Assembly: GCF_900111175.1 (NCBI RefSeq)
Contig: NZ_FOGI01000005.1
Location: forward strand, 434,001-498,000
Direction of reading: 5' to 3'
Source of the DNA: Actinokineospora terrae
GTDB taxonomy: Bacteria; Actinomycetota; Actinomycetes; Mycobacteriales; Pseudonocardiaceae
Length of the DNA stretch: 64,000 nucleotides
Shown here: positions 31,320-40,281 of the stretch, piece after piece
Layout: the number at the start of each line of letters is the position of its first letter
Position numbering within the stretch: the first letter of the stretch is position 1
Notes under the pieces: model-generated
The model's database searches: none
What the model saw: the letters and a program-made list of their open reading frames with translations, nothing else
Told to the model about the DNA's origin: nothing
Translations under genes and position numbers: made by a program

Positions 31320-32330
31320 CTAACCGAAGTCCTCCGACGACTTGGACGCCAGCAGTCTGCGCAGGGACGCGAGCCTGCCGGGGGTAGCCGTGCCCTCTTG
31401 CACCACCGTGTCCAGGTAGCAGTCGGGGTCCTCCGGCGCGCCGAGGTGCCCGCAGCCGGACGGGCACTCCTCCGCCGCCGCGTGGAACTCCGGGAACGCG
31501 GTGACGATGTCGTCGGGCTTGATGTAGGCCAAGCCGAACGCGCGCACGCCGGGGGTGTCGACCACCCACCCGCCGCTCGGCAGCGGTAGGGCTACTGCCG
31601 AGGTCGACGTGTGCCTGCCCTTGCCGATCCCACTCACGGCACCGATCGCGCGCTCGGCGTCCGGCACCAGCTTGTTGACCAAAGTGGACTTGCCCACCCC
31701 GGAATGCCCGACCAGGGCGGAAACCCGGTCCACGAGCAGCGCCCGCACCGCTTCCGGGTCCTCGTCGAACCGGTTCACCACGACCCGCAGCTCGAGCTCC
31801 TCGTACAACCCGATCAGCTCGGCCGGGTCGCCCAGGTCGGCCTTGGTCAGGCACAGCACCGGTTCCAGGCCACCGGCGAACGCGGCGACCAGGCAGCGGT
31901 CGATGAAGCCGGTGCGCGGCGGCGGGTCGGCCAGCGCGCAGACGATCAGCAGCTGCGCGGCGTTGGCGACGACGACCCGCTCGTAGCCCTCCGTGTCGTC
32001 CGAGGTGCGGCGCAGCACGCTGGTGCGCTCGGCGACGCGGACCATCCTGGCCAGGGTGTCCGGGGCGCCGGTGGTGTCGCCGACCAGTTCGACCTGGTCA
32101 CCGACGACCACCGACGTCCGACCCAGTTCCCTGGCCCGCATCGCCACGACCAGGTGGCCCGGGTCCTGGTCGACCGCGCACGTCCACCGGCCGCGGTCCT
32201 TGCCGACGACCATGGCGCTGACCGCGTCGGCGTGGTCGGGGCGCAGCTTGCTGCGCGGTCGGGAGCCCTTGCCCGGTCGGACCCGGACGTCGGCCTCGTC
32301 GAGCCTGCTCCAGTCGCCGCGCCGCGCCAC
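31320..32330 (-). CDS. rsgA: Ribosome small-subunit GTPase RsgA
   Basis: This 336-residue circularly permuted GTPase assists late 30S assembly. It has an N-terminal OB fold, then motifs in permuted order G4 (LTKAD), G1 (VGHSGVGKSTLVNKL) and G3 (DTPGVRAF). A C-terminal zinc knuckle follows with Cys and His in AEECPSGCGHLGAPEDPDC. It starts at GTG 32330, one base after the aroA stop region (TGA at 32334-32332), so it is co-transcribed with aroA. The order aroA-rsgA matches the mycobacterial Rv3227/Rv3228 pair. Confidence 0.95.
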   Translation of the reverse strand: MARRGDWSRLDEADVRVRPGKGSRPRSKLRPDHADAVSAMVVGKDRGRWTCAVDQDPGHLVVAMRARELGRTSVVVGDQVELVGDTTGAPDTLARMVRVAERTSVLRRTSDDTEGYERVVVANAAQLLIVCALADPPPRTGFIDRCLVAAFAGGLEPVLCLTKADLGDPAELIGLYEELELRVVVNRFDEDPEAVRALLVDRVSALVGHSGVGKSTLVNKLVPDAERAIGAVSGIGKGRHTSTSAVALPLPSGGWVVDTPGVRAFGLAYIKPDDIVTAFPEFHAAAEECPSGCGHLGAPEDPDCYLDTVVQEGTATPGRLASLRRLLASKSSEDFG

Positions 32331-32331
32331 C

Positions 32332-33600
32332 TCAGCGCGCCCCGCCGAGCAGGTCTGCCCACATCGCGGGGAAGTCGGGCAGCGTCTTGGCTGTCGTCGC
32401 GATGTCGTCGACGCTCACCCCCGGCACGACCAGGCCGATGATCGCGCCCGCGGTGGCCATCCGGTGGTCGGCGTAGGCCCGCCACAGGCCGCCGTGCAGC
32501 TTCGCCGGGCGGATCGCGAGGCCGTCCTCGGTCTCGGTGGCGTCGCCCCCGACGGTCGTGATCTCGGCGGCGAGCGCGGCGAGCCGGTCCGTCTCGTGCC
32601 CGCGCAGGTGGGCGATGCCGCGCAGGACGGACGGGCTGTCGGCGAGCGCGGCCAACGCGGCCACGGTCGGGGTCAGCTCACCCACGTCGCGCATGTCGAT
32701 GTCCACACCGGACAGTTTGTCCGAGCCGCGCACGGTCAAGGAGCCGTCGACAAGAGTCACCTCAGCGCCCATCTGCGCCAAGATGTCCCGGATAGCGTCA
32801 CCGGGCTGCGTGGTCTTGGACGGCCAACCGGTCACGGTGACCTCGCCGCCGGTGACAGCGGCCGCGGCCAGGAACGGCGTCGCGTTGGAAAGGTCCGGTT
32901 CGATCACCCAGTCGACTGCGCCAACGGGACCCGGTTCGATCCGCCAGGTGTTGGGCTCCTCGTCGTCGACCGCGACCCCCGCCGCGCGCACCATCTCGAC
33001 GGTCATGTCGATGTGCGGCATGGACGGCACGGGTTTGCCGACGTGGTGGATGGTCAACCCCTTGTCGTACCGGGCGCCCGACAGCAGCAGCCCGGAGACG
33101 AACTGGGAGGAGGCCGACGCGTCGATGGTGACCGTGCCCCCGGCGATGCCGCCGGTACCGACCAGCGTGAACGGCAGCGCGTCGCCCTCGACGACGGCGC
33201 CGAGCGCACGCAGCGCCTCCAGGATCGTGCCCATCGGCCGCTCGCGCGCGCGGGGATCTCCGTCGAAGCGCACCTGCCCGTCAGCGAGAACGGCGGCAGG
33301 TGGCACAAACCGCATGACCGTGCCCGCGAGACCGCAATCGATCTCGGCCGGGCCGTGGAACCCGTCGTTGGTGCCAACGGTGATGGTGGTGCCCTCGACG
33401 GTCATCGGGACGCCCAGCGCGTGCCAGGCGGCGATCATCAGGTCGGAGTCGCGGCTGATGAGCGCTCCGGTGAGGGTGCTCGGCCGGGTGCTGAGCGCCG
33501 CGAGCACGAGCGCGCGGTTGGTGAGGGACTTGGAGCCGGGGATGGTGACGGTGGCGCTGACGGGACCCGGGGCGACCGGGGCTGACCAGGGCTGCGGCAT
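32332..33600 (-). CDS. aroA: 3-phosphoshikimate 1-carboxyvinyltransferase (EPSP synthase)
   Basis: This 422-residue enzyme transfers enolpyruvyl from PEP to shikimate-3-phosphate in the aromatic amino acid pathway. Typical segments are [19 protein letters not shown], the phosphate/PEP region [47 protein letters not shown], and [20 protein letters not shown] 33600 gives [20 protein letters not shown] longer frame extends far upstream but is antisense to the SRAP gene and unsupported. It is upstream of rsgA in an operon. Confidence 0.96.
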   Translation of the reverse strand: MPQPWSAPVAPGPVSATVTIPGSKSLTNRALVLAALSTRPSTLTGALISRDSDLMIAAWHALGVPMTVEGTTITVGTNDGFHGPAEIDCGLAGTVMRFVPPAAVLADGQVRFDGDPRARERPMGTILEALRALGAVVEGDALPFTLVGTGGIAGGTVTIDASASSQFVSGLLLSGARYDKGLTIHHVGKPVPSMPHIDMTVEMVRAAGVAVDDEEPNTWRIEPGPVGAVDWVIEPDLSNATPFLAAAAVTGGEVTVTGWPSKTTQPGDAIRDILAQMGAEVTLVDGSLTVRGSDKLSGVDIDMRDVGELTPTVAALAALADSPSVLRGIAHLRGHETDRLAALAAEITTVGGDATETEDGLAIRPAKLHGGLWRAYADHRMATAGAIIGLVVPGVSVDDIATTAKTLPDFPAMWADLLGGAR

Positions 33601-33735
33601 ACCGCAATCCTCCCGCACCGGCCGCCGCATCGGGTGACCGGCTCGCCCCGGCAGGCCCGGCATGTCACGATTCGCCCACACCGTGGGTGGCGGTGGCGCC
33701 CTGGCGTCCAGGGTGGAGAGGGAGGGTGATCGACC

Positions 33736-34503
33736 TTGTGTGGCAGGTACGCCTCCGCGAAGGACCCGGCGACGCTGGCCGCGGAGTTCGACGCGGTCGA
33801 CGCCATGGGTGAGAGCGCGCCGGACCTGGACTACAACGTCGCGCCGACGAAGAACGTGGTCGCGGTCGTCCAGCGGCACCCGCGCGACGCCGATGGCGCC
33901 GCGGACGAGACCCGGACCGAGCGCACGCTGCGGGTGATGAAGTGGGGCCTGGTGCCCGCGTGGGCCAAGGACGCCACCGGCGGCGCCAAGATGATCAACG
34001 CGCGGTCCGAGAGCGCTGCGGAGAAGCCCGCGTTCAAGAAGTCGCTCGCCGAGCGCCGGTGCATCCTGCCCGCTGACGGCTGGTTCGAGTGGCGGCGCGA
34101 CAAGACCGCGAAGCAGCCGTTCTTCACGACCCCGCGCGATGGCAGCAGCCTGGCGATGGCGGGTCTGTGGACGACCTGGCGGGACAAGGCCGACCCGTCC
34201 GCGCCCGTGCTGGTGACCTGCGCGGTCCTCACGACCGACGCGGTCGGTCCGCTCGCCGACATCCACGACCGGATGCCGCTGCTGCTGGGCCGCGACGCCT
34301 GGGGCAGCTGGCTCGACCCGGACTCGACCGACGTCGCCGACCTGCTGGCCCCGCCCGGGGCGGACCTGGTCGACGCGCTGGAGATCCGGCCGGTGTCGCA
34401 GGCGGTCAACAGCGTGCGCAACAACGGTCCCGAGCTGCTCGCCCCGTTCGAGGCGGCCGCGGTGGACCTGGACGCCGCCGACCTGTTCTCCCCGCGGACC
34501 TAG
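33736..34503 (+). CDS. SRAP domain protein (SOS response-associated, YedK/HMCES type)
   Basis: This 255-residue protein binds abasic sites in single-stranded DNA through its N-terminal cysteine. The start is TTG, chosen because the second codon must be the catalytic Cys2 ([14 protein letters not shown]); GGAGGG at 33721-33726 lies 9 bases upstream. Other signatures are [34 protein letters not shown], and [20 protein letters not shown] with the conserved His. It occupies the Rv3226c position beside aroA. A short acidic insert ([18 protein letters not shown]) is not in the E. coli protein. Confidence 0.93.
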   Translation: MCGRYASAKDPATLAAEFDAVDAMGESAPDLDYNVAPTKNVVAVVQRHPRDADGAADETRTERTLRVMKWGLVPAWAKDATGGAKMINARSESAAEKPAFKKSLAERRCILPADGWFEWRRDKTAKQPFFTTPRDGSSLAMAGLWTTWRDKADPSAPVLVTCAVLTTDAVGPLADIHDRMPLLLGRDAWGSWLDPDSTDVADLLAPPGADLVDALEIRPVSQAVNSVRNNGPELLAPFEAAAVDLDAADLFSPRT

Positions 34504-34506
34504 CCG

Positions 34507-35127
34507 GTGAACCGCGCCGAGATCGACACCCCGCACGGCCCGGCGTTCGCCGAGCTGCACTGCGCCGCCGAGGGCCGCGCGGGGCTCCTTCTCGGCCACG
34601 GCGCCGGTGGCGGGATCAACGCACCCGACCTGGTCGCCGCCACGCACGGCGCCACGGCGGCCGGGGTGCACGTCGCGCTCGTCGAGCAGCCCTACCGGGT
34701 GGCGGGTCGACGGGCTCCCGCACCCGCCGCGCAGCTGGACGTGGCGTGGCTCGCGGTCGCGCGCCGGTTGTCCACGCTCTGGTTCGAAGGTCTTCCGCTG
34801 CTGTTCGGCGGCCGGTCATCCGGGGCGCGCGTCGCGTGCCGCACCGCGGAGGCGGGGGAGGCCGTAGGCGTTGTGTGCCTTGCCTTTCCGGTGCACCCGC
34901 CGGGCAAGCCGGACAAGACCAGGCAGCCCGAGCTGGACGCGGTTCACGTGCCGACCCTCGTGGTGCAGGGGGAGAGCGACCCGTTCGGCCAGCCGCGGGG
35001 TGCCCATCTGCGGGAGATCGTGCGAATGCCGGGTGACCACTCGCTGAAGAAGGACATCCCGGGCATATCCCGTGTCGTCGAGGAGTGGCTGCACCGTATC
35101 CTCCGACCGTTGGACCAGCTCGACTGA
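34507..35127 (+). CDS. Alpha/beta hydrolase family protein (TEX30/KANL3-like)
   Basis: This 206-residue protein has the early glycine-rich oxyanion segment [16 protein letters not shown] and a nucleophile elbow [25 protein letters not shown] supplies the acid Asp region, and MPGDHSLKK supplies the catalytic His. It resembles the compact dienelactone-hydrolase-like branch often found next to SRAP genes in actinobacteria. GTG 34507 begins three bases after the SRAP stop, so the two are coupled. The substrate is unknown. Confidence 0.82.
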   Translation: MNRAEIDTPHGPAFAELHCAAEGRAGLLLGHGAGGGINAPDLVAATHGATAAGVHVALVEQPYRVAGRRAPAPAAQLDVAWLAVARRLSTLWFEGLPLLFGGRSSGARVACRTAEAGEAVGVVCLAFPVHPPGKPDKTRQPELDAVHVPTLVVQGESDPFGQPRGAHLREIVRMPGDHSLKKDIPGISRVVEEWLHRILRPLDQLD

Positions 35128-35202
35128 GCGCGGCGGGTGGGTCCCGATCCGGGTCACGCGTCTCTGGGGCAGAGCACTGACATTCGAGGGGATAGCACCG
35201 CT

Positions 35203-36033
35203 ATGGGGTTTTTCGGCAAGTCACGCCTGTTCGCGGCCGTCGCCGTCGCGGCAGCACTCACGCTGACCGGTTGTAGCGGCGGCGGTACGCCGCAGTCCGG
35301 CGGCACCGGCGCCTCCCAGCCGACCAACGAGGCCAAGAAGAGCGCGTTCGACACGCTGCGCGGTCTTACCGACGCGGTGAAGGCCAAGAGCACCAGCGCC
35401 AAGTCCGCGCACTTCACGCTCACCGGGGACATGGCGGGCCAGAGCATGACCGGCGAGGGTGACTTCACCTTCGGCGGCACGGCCAACATGCAGATGTCGA
35501 TGAAGACGCCGGACGGCGAGGTCTCGGTGCGGCTGCTCGACTCGATCATGTACATCAAGACGCCGACCGAGGTCGAGCCGGGCAAGTCGTGGGTCAAGCT
35601 CGACCTCACCGACAAGGACAACCCGCTGGTCGCGATGCTGGGCAAGTCGCTGGACTCGGCCCGCCAGGCCGACCCGACCGCGACCCTGGAGCAGCTCGCC
35701 GACGTCAGCGAGATCACCGCGGTCAAGGCCGAGGAGGTCAACGGCCAGCAGACCACCCGCTACACGCTGACCGTCGACGTGACCAAGCTCGGCGGCAAGG
35801 CGGGCGAGCTGGGCATGGACGAGGCCGCCGTCGCGCAGCTGGGCACCGCCGGGGTCAAGACCTTCCCCGCCGACATCTGGATCAACGGCGACGACCTGCC
35901 GGTCCGCTACGCGATGGAACTCCCGGTCGGCGCCAAGAAGGTCACCATGAAGGTCGACTACACCGACTGGGGCAAGACCGTCGACATCGCCGCCCCGCCC
36001 GCCGCCGAGGTCGCCGAACTCCCGGCAGGCTGA
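35203..36033 (+). CDS. LppX/LprAFG-family lipoprotein
   Basis: This 276-residue lipoprotein has signal peptide MGFFGKSRLFAAVAVAAALT and lipobox LTGC (Cys24). The mature part shows the LppX/LprG-type fold pattern: FTLTGDMAGQSMTGEGDFTF, VRLLDSIMYIKTPTEVEPGK, and ELPVGAKKVTMKVDYTDWGK. In mycobacteria this family carries lipids such as triacylated glycolipids to the cell surface. ATG 35203 follows a GAGGGG box at 35186-35191. It is followed by a strong hairpin. Confidence 0.9.
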   Translation: MGFFGKSRLFAAVAVAAALTLTGCSGGGTPQSGGTGASQPTNEAKKSAFDTLRGLTDAVKAKSTSAKSAHFTLTGDMAGQSMTGEGDFTFGGTANMQMSMKTPDGEVSVRLLDSIMYIKTPTEVEPGKSWVKLDLTDKDNPLVAMLGKSLDSARQADPTATLEQLADVSEITAVKAEEVNGQQTTRYTLTVDVTKLGGKAGELGMDEAAVAQLGTAGVKTFPADIWINGDDLPVRYAMELPVGAKKVTMKVDYTDWGKTVDIAAPPAAEVAELPAG

Positions 36034-36057
36034 TTCCCCCCGCGGGCTTGATCTGCC

Positions 36058-36092
36058 GGTGCGCCCCCGTACCCCCGGTGCGGGGGCGCACC
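36058..36092 (+). terminator. Hairpin terminator after the lipoprotein gene
   Basis: A perfect 12-bp stem (36058-36069 with 36081-36092) with an 11-nt loop begins 25 bases after the stop. There is no T run. Confidence 0.78.
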
Positions 36093-36155
36093 GCTGCCCG
36101 GCGCCCGGCATGATTGGCCCTTCCGTTCCGGAAGACCCCAGGGAGGCGGCCGCAG

Positions 36156-36344
36156 GTGGACGACGAGGACGAGGACGTACCCGAGCGCGTGCAAACCATC
36201 TGCCCCTACTGCGGCGGCGGCGGCATGGTCGCCGACCCCAAACACGCCGTCATCGGTGGCTCCCCCCGCACCATCGACAACGGCCGCCCCTGCCCCCACT
36301 GCGACACCGAAGGCCACTTCCCGGGCATCATCCCGCCCCTCTAG
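36156..36344 (+). CDS. Small zinc-ribbon-like protein
   Basis: This 62-residue protein has an acidic start (VDDEDEDVPERVQTI). Two CxxC pairs, CPYCGGGGMV and CPHCDTEGHFPG, resemble half of a DnaJ-type cysteine-rich zinc domain. GTG 36156 is chosen because GGGAGG at 36141-36146 lies 9 bases upstream. An in-frame TTG at 36114 would overlap the terminator flank. Function is unknown. It is convergent with ybaK (stop only 13 bases away). Confidence 0.75.
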   Translation: MDDEDEDVPERVQTICPYCGGGGMVADPKHAVIGGSPRTIDNGRPCPHCDTEGHFPGIIPPL

Positions 36345-36356
36345 CCAGGTGTCGTC

Positions 36357-36833
36357 TCACCTGGCGGCGATGTCGGCGACCAGTGCGTCGGCGAGGGTGA
36401 CCAGGTCGGCCGCGGTGAGTTCTATCTCCAACCCGCGGCGGCCGCCCGAGCAGAACAGCGTCGGGAACGACTCGGCCGAAGTGTCCACCACCGTGCGCAA
36501 GCGTTTGCGCTGACCGAGCGGAGAAATGCCGCCCGCCACGTACCCGGTTGTGCGTTCGGCCACTGCGACGTCCGCCATCTTGGCCTTCTTGCCGCCGACA
36601 GCCGCTGCCAAGGCCTTCAGGTCCAGCTGTGCGTCGACCGGGACGACCCCGACCGTCAGGACCCCGTCGACCTCCGCCAGCAGGGTCTTGAACACTCGCG
36701 ACGGCTCCACGCCCAGCGCCGCGGCTGCCTCTAGGCCGTACGACTCGCGGGGGTCGTGGTCGTAAGAGTGCACTTTGTGCGTGACCTTGCGCTTGGCCAA
36801 GAGTGCCGTCGCCGGGGTTCCCTGTCCTGCCAC
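36357..36833 (-). CDS. ybaK: Cys-tRNA(Pro)/Cys-tRNA(Cys) deacylase YbaK
   Basis: This 158-residue trans-editing protein of the YbaK/EbsC family hydrolyses mischarged Cys-tRNA(Pro). The family residues include the Lys in FKTLLAEVDG, VVPVDAQLDLKALAAAV, and TTGYVAGGISPLGQRKRLRTV, where the GGISPLG loop lines the active site. The start is at 36833. It lies divergent from sigR with the SigR-type promoter between them. Confidence 0.92.
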   Translation of the reverse strand: MAGQGTPATALLAKRKVTHKVHSYDHDPRESYGLEAAAALGVEPSRVFKTLLAEVDGVLTVGVVPVDAQLDLKALAAAVGGKKAKMADVAVAERTTGYVAGGISPLGQRKRLRTVVDTSAESFPTLFCSGGRRGLEIELTAADLVTLADALVADIAAR

Positions 36834-36847
36834 GGCGGTGAGCCTAA

Positions 36848-36875
36848 GGGAATGAGTCGTGCGCGCCTCGCGTTG
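36848..36875 (+). promoter_or_regulatory. Consensus SigR-dependent promoter (GGGAAT-N18-GTTG) upstream of sigR
   Basis: GGGAAT at 36848-36853 and GTTG at 36872-36875 are separated by exactly 18 bases, matching the SigR/SigH consensus known from Streptomyces and mycobacteria. It reads toward sigR. The expected start site, about 7-9 bases after GTTG, falls close to an in-frame GTG at 36884. This suggests autoregulation and possibly a leaderless, longer SigR form. Confidence 0.82.
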
Positions 36876-37024
36876 ACCAGGACGTGCAGACAGGCGTGTT
36901 GCCAGACCGGCGGGTTCCCAGGGTCAAGGTTCCGGCTCGCGGCTCCTCCAGCGAGAGCCGCGTAAGCTCGGAGGTGACATATGCGCACCTGAACGCGGGT
37001 GTGCGCGCCCCCGAAAGGAGCCCG

Positions 37025-37651
37025 GTGCCCCGCACCGACGCCCAGACGAACCCGGAGACCCCGGACACCGTGGAGACGCCCGCGATGCGGGCCGACCGGT
37101 TCGAGCGCGACGCCATGCCGCTGCTCGACCAGCTGTACTCCGCGGCGCTGCGGATGACCCGCAACCCCGCCGACGCCGAGGACCTGGTGCAGGAGACCTT
37201 CCTGAAGGCCTTCGCCGCGTTCGCGTCGTTCGCGGCGGGGACGAACCTCAAGGCGTGGCTCTACCGCATCCTCACCAACACCTACATCAACGGTTACCGC
37301 AAGCGGCAGCGGCAGCCGGTGCAGGCGCCGACCGACGAGATCACCGACTGGCAGCTGGCCAAGGCGGAGAACCACAGCTCCACCGGGCTGCGCTCGGCCG
37401 AGGTCGAGGCGATGGACCTGCTGCCCGACGACGACGTCAAGCAGGCGCTGCAGCAGTTGCCGGAGGAGTTCCGGCTCGCGGTCTACCTCGCCGACGTCGA
37501 GGGCTTCGCCTACAAGGAGATCGCGGAGATCATGGGGACGCCGATCGGTACCGTGATGTCCCGATTGCACCGGGGCAGGCGCCAGCTGCGCGACCTGCTC
37601 GCCGATGTCGCCCGCGACCGCGGGTTCGTCCGGGAGGTGACCGGCGCGTGA
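37025..37651 (+). CDS. sigR: Thiol-oxidative-stress ECF sigma factor SigR (SigH)
   Basis: This 208-residue ECF sigma factor is specific for thiol-oxidative stress. Sigma region 2 is [20 protein letters not shown] plus [16 protein letters not shown]. Region 4 is [29 protein letters not shown] with [19 protein letters not shown]. The GTG at 37025 follows AAAGGAG (37014-37020) by 4 bases. The same frame is open upstream to GTG 36884, giving a possible 255-residue form. The stop overlaps the rsrA start in GTGA. The gene order sigR-rsrA-bL37-biotinyl protein-pdtaS-whiB1 matches mycobacteria. Confidence 0.95.
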   Translation: MPRTDAQTNPETPDTVETPAMRADRFERDAMPLLDQLYSAALRMTRNPADAEDLVQETFLKAFAAFASFAAGTNLKAWLYRILTNTYINGYRKRQRQPVQAPTDEITDWQLAKAENHSSTGLRSAEVEAMDLLPDDDVKQALQQLPEEFRLAVYLADVEGFAYKEIAEIMGTPIGTVMSRLHRGRRQLRDLLADVARDRGFVREVTGA

Positions 37652-37959
37652 GCGGCCAGGACAAGGAGCCCTGCGCGGACGTGCTGTCCGAGGTGTGGCT
37701 GTTCCTCGACAGCGAGTGCGACCTGGGCAGGCGCGAGGCGCTGCAGACCCACCTCGACGAGTGCGTGCCCTGCCTGGAGCAGTACGGCCTGTCCGAGCAC
37801 CTCAAGGTGCTGCTCGGCCGCAAGTGCGGCGGCGACCAGGCCAGCGACGAGTTCCGCGAGCGGGTCCGCGCCTCGATCAGGCAGACCGTCATCCAGCACC
37901 GCGGCGGCCGGGTCGAGGTGACCAGCGCCAGGGTCGAGGTCGAGCAGCGCGAGGACTGA
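37648..37959 (+). CDS. rsrA: Zinc-binding anti-sigma factor RsrA
   Basis: This 103-residue redox-sensitive anti-sigma factor belongs to the ZAS family. It holds SigR inactive until disulfide formation releases zinc. Cys9, His35, Cys39 and Cys42 (HLDECVPC) match the zinc ligands and redox thiols of Streptomyces RsrA (C11, H37, C41, C44). An additional Cys24 and Cys60 are present. GTG 37648 overlaps the sigR stop, ensuring coupled translation. Confidence 0.95.
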   Translation: MSGQDKEPCADVLSEVWLFLDSECDLGRREALQTHLDECVPCLEQYGLSEHLKVLLGRKCGGDQASDEFRERVRASIRQTVIQHRGGRVEVTSARVEVEQRED

Positions 37960-37989
37960 GCCCGCTCGCGCGCGGCGAGACCACGCGGA

Positions 37990-38022
37990 AAGGCCCCGGT
38001 GTCCAGCGGATACCGGGGCCTT
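37990..38022. terminator. Bidirectional hairpin between rsrA and bL37
   Basis: AAGGCCCCGGT at 37990-38000 pairs perfectly with 38012-38022 across an 11-nt loop. It separates convergent genes and starts 30 bases after the rsrA stop and 21 bases after the bL37 stop. Confidence 0.82.
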
Positions 38023-38043
38023 CGACGTGCTGGGCGCGAACGC

Positions 38044-38118
38044 TCAGGCGTTGGGGCGCTTGCCGTGGTTCGCGCCGCCCTTCTTGCGGTCGCGACGCTT
38101 GCGGGCGCGCTTCGACAT
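38044..38118 (-). CDS. 50S ribosomal protein bL37 (24 residues)
   Basis: This very short gene encodes MSKRARKRRDRKK followed by GGANHGKRPNA, 24 residues rich in Lys and Arg. This matches the small ribosomal protein bL37 found in mycobacterial 50S structures, whose C terminus is NHGKRPNA. The ATG at 38118 follows a GAGGAGG box (minus strand, about 38130-38124). In mycobacteria, as I recall, the gene sits in the same sigH-rshA-biotinyl-protein interval. It is easily missed because of its length. Confidence 0.9.
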   Translation of the reverse strand: MSKRARKRRDRKKGGANHGKRPNA

Positions 38119-38252
38119 GGTGCCTCCTCGGACGAGCGTTGGGCTGAGGTACCGATTTTGCCACGCGGGGCGGTGCCGTCCCGCCGGGGGCCGCCCGTGG
38201 TTGGATTGGCGCCGGGGGAGCCGTGCCAGGTGAGCGAAGGGGAACCGGCCCG

Positions 38253-38468
38253 ATGGCCCACGAGATCCACGCCGAGATGGTGGCCAGCGTGCTCACCGTG
38301 GTCGCGGGCGAGGGCGACTCGCTCGCGGAGGGTGACACGGTCGTCATCCTGGAGTCGATGAAGATGGAGATCCCGGTGCTCACCGAGGCGGACGGGACCC
38401 TCACCAGGGTGGCGGTCCGCGCGGGCGACGTGGTCCAGGAGCACGACCTGATCGCCGTCGTGGAGTAG
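38253..38468 (+). CDS. Biotinyl/lipoyl attachment domain protein (TB7.3-like)
   Basis: This 71-residue protein is a free-standing biotinyl domain. It has the ESMKMEIPV motif, with Lys as the biotinylation site, and flanking beta strands EGDSLAEGDTVVILE and TRVAVRAGDVVQEHDLIAVVE. The position matches Rv3221c (TB7.3), a biotin carboxyl carrier-like protein. Its carboxylase partner is not in this window. ATG 38253 follows GAAGGGG at 38236-38242. Three bases separate the stop from the pdtaS start. Confidence 0.92.
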   Translation: MAHEIHAEMVASVLTVVAGEGDSLAEGDTVVILESMKMEIPVLTEADGTLTRVAVRAGDVVQEHDLIAVVE

Positions 38469-38470
38469 CG

Positions 38471-39982
38471 GTGTCCACCCTCTCCGACCTGCTCGCCGAG
38501 CACACCGGCCTCTCCGGCGGCGCCGTGGACCACCTGCAGACCGTCGTCGCGGAGTGGCAGCTGCTCTCGGACCTGTCCTTCGCCGACTTCCTGCTCTGGG
38601 TCCCGGAGACCGCCGCGGACGGGGCGCCGCTGCCGCCGACCGTCGAGCGCCGGTACGTCTGCGTCGCGCAGGCCAGGCCGACGACCGGGCCGACCGCGCA
38701 CCCCGAGGACGTCGTCGCCAGTCACACCACCGCCGACGACCACCCGCAGCTGCGCCGGGCCATCGCCGAGCGGCGCATCTGCCGCGAGGAGGACCCGCGC
38801 TGGTACCTGGGGGTGCCGGTGCGCCGGGAGGCCATCCCGGTCAGCTTCGGCGGCGAGGTCATCGCGATCCTGTCCCGGGAGACGAACCTGGCGGTGCCGC
38901 GGGTGCCCAGCGCGCTGGAGATCGCCTACCTGGGCATCGCCGGTGACCTGTGCCAGATGGTCGCGGACGGCACGTTCCCGACCACCGAGCCGTCCCCGGA
39001 CGTGCACACCAGCCCCCGGGTCGGCGACGGCCTGCTGCGGCTGGACACCGCGGGCGCGGTCGTGTTCGCCAGCCCCAACGCGCTCTCGGCGTACCACCGG
39101 ATGGGCCACGCGTCCGACCTGGTCGGGGTGCGGTTGGCGCCGCTGACCCGGTCGCTGATCGCCGACCCGTTCGACGCGACCGAGGTGGCGCAGCGGATCG
39201 TGTCCGCGCTCGACGGGCAGCCGGGGATGCGCACCGAGGCCGAGTCCCGCCGCGGCGCCGCCGTGCTGTTCCGGGCGCTGCCCTTGCGGCCGGGCGGCAA
39301 GGCGGCAGGCGCGCTGGTGCTGTGCCGGGACGTCACCGAGGTGCGCCGCCGGGACCGGGCGCTGCTGTCCAAGGACGCCACCATCCGCGAGATCCACCAC
39401 CGGGTGAAGAACAACCTGCAGACCGTGGCCGCGCTGCTGCGGTTGCAGTCGCGGCGCACCAGCAGCCCGGAGGCCAAGGAGGCACTGGCGGAGTCGGTGC
39501 GCCGGGTCGCCGCGATCGCCATGGTGCACGAGACGCTGTCCACTTCGGTCGACGAGCGGGTCGACCTGGATGCCTTGGTGGACAAGGTGATCCCCGTCGT
39601 CGGGGACGTCGCGGTCGCCGAGAGCCACGTGCAGGTGCGCAAGAGTGGACAGTTCGGGATAGTCGCCGCCGAGACCGCGACGCCGCTGGTGATGGTGCTG
39701 ACCGAGCTCATCCAGAACGCCGTGGAGCACGCCTTCCCGCCCGGCTCGTCCGGCGAGGTCGAGGTCTCGGCCACCCGCTCGGCCCGCTGGCTCGACGTCC
39801 TGGTCGCCGACAACGGCCGCGGCCTGCCCCCCGGTTTCTCACTCGAACGGACCAACGGCCTGGGCCTGCAGATCGTCCGCACCCTCGTCGAATCCGAACT
39901 CCGCGGCTCCCTGTCCCTGCGCCGCCGCCCCGAAACCGGTACGGAAGCCGTCCTCCGCGTACCCCTCTCCCACCGCCGCTAG
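38471..39982 (+). CDS. pdtaS: Cytosolic sensor histidine kinase PdtaS (Rv3220c-like)
   Basis: This 503-residue kinase has no membrane segments. A GAF-like N-terminal half is followed by a PAS-like part and then a HisKA_2 dimerisation helix with IREIHHRVKNNLQTVAALLR (His309/His310). The HATPase domain has LIQNAVEHAFPPGSSG, VADNGRGLPPGF and TNGLGLQIVRTLVESEL. PdtaS phosphorylates the antiterminator PdtaR in mycobacteria; no pdtaR was found nearby. GTG 38471 is three bases after the biotinyl protein gene, so the two are coupled. Confidence 0.93.
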   Translation: MSTLSDLLAEHTGLSGGAVDHLQTVVAEWQLLSDLSFADFLLWVPETAADGAPLPPTVERRYVCVAQARPTTGPTAHPEDVVASHTTADDHPQLRRAIAERRICREEDPRWYLGVPVRREAIPVSFGGEVIAILSRETNLAVPRVPSALEIAYLGIAGDLCQMVADGTFPTTEPSPDVHTSPRVGDGLLRLDTAGAVVFASPNALSAYHRMGHASDLVGVRLAPLTRSLIADPFDATEVAQRIVSALDGQPGMRTEAESRRGAAVLFRALPLRPGGKAAGALVLCRDVTEVRRRDRALLSKDATIREIHHRVKNNLQTVAALLRLQSRRTSSPEAKEALAESVRRVAAIAMVHETLSTSVDERVDLDALVDKVIPVVGDVAVAESHVQVRKSGQFGIVAAETATPLVMVLTELIQNAVEHAFPPGSSGEVEVSATRSARWLDVLVADNGRGLPPGFSLERTNGLGLQIVRTLVESELRGSLSLRRRPETGTEAVLRVPLSHRR

Positions 39983-40160
39983 CCCCTTTGACGAATTTCG
40001 CCAACCCCCAACATTCCTCGCCAATCAAGCGAATTGGCAAAGTGTCAGCAAAGACCCATCAACAAACCCAATAGGTTCCCGCTATACCTGTTAATGAACA
40101 CCCACCCCTGGCGCCAAGTACTCAGCCAATGACAACTCACCCACACATCGGCGACTCAAG

Positions 40161-40218
40161 CCGGGGGGTCCGGGGGGCGAAGCCCTCCCGGCTGGGGGCG
40201 TGGGGGCTCGGCCCCCAC
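40161..40218. repeat. GC-rich intergenic repeat typical of actinomycetes
   Basis: A run of GGGGGGTCC, GGGGGGCGAAGCCCTCC and a perfect 8-bp hairpin GTGGGGGC-TCG-GCCCCCAC (40200-40218) has the look of the widespread short GC-rich elements seen between genes in actinomycetes. It sits between the end of pdtaS and whiB1. The preceding stretch 39983-40160 is unusually AT-rich and holds no recognised gene. Confidence 0.55.
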
Positions 40219-40232
40219 ACAACACAGAGAAC

Positions 40233-40265
40233 GACCCCTGTCTGCGCTTTCCGCAGACAGGGGTC
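40233..40265 (-). terminator. Hairpin downstream of whiB1
   Basis: A perfect 14-bp stem (40233-40246 with 40252-40265) with a 5-nt loop lies 17 bases after the whiB1 stop on the minus strand. There is no T run. Confidence 0.85.
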
Positions 40266-40281
40266 GCCCAGTGTCGTTCGC

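Noticed and set aside
37255..37647. N-terminal extension of the rsrA frame
   Set aside because: It overlaps sigR in another frame. RsrA-type proteins start near GTG 37648, with zinc ligands at the expected spacing.
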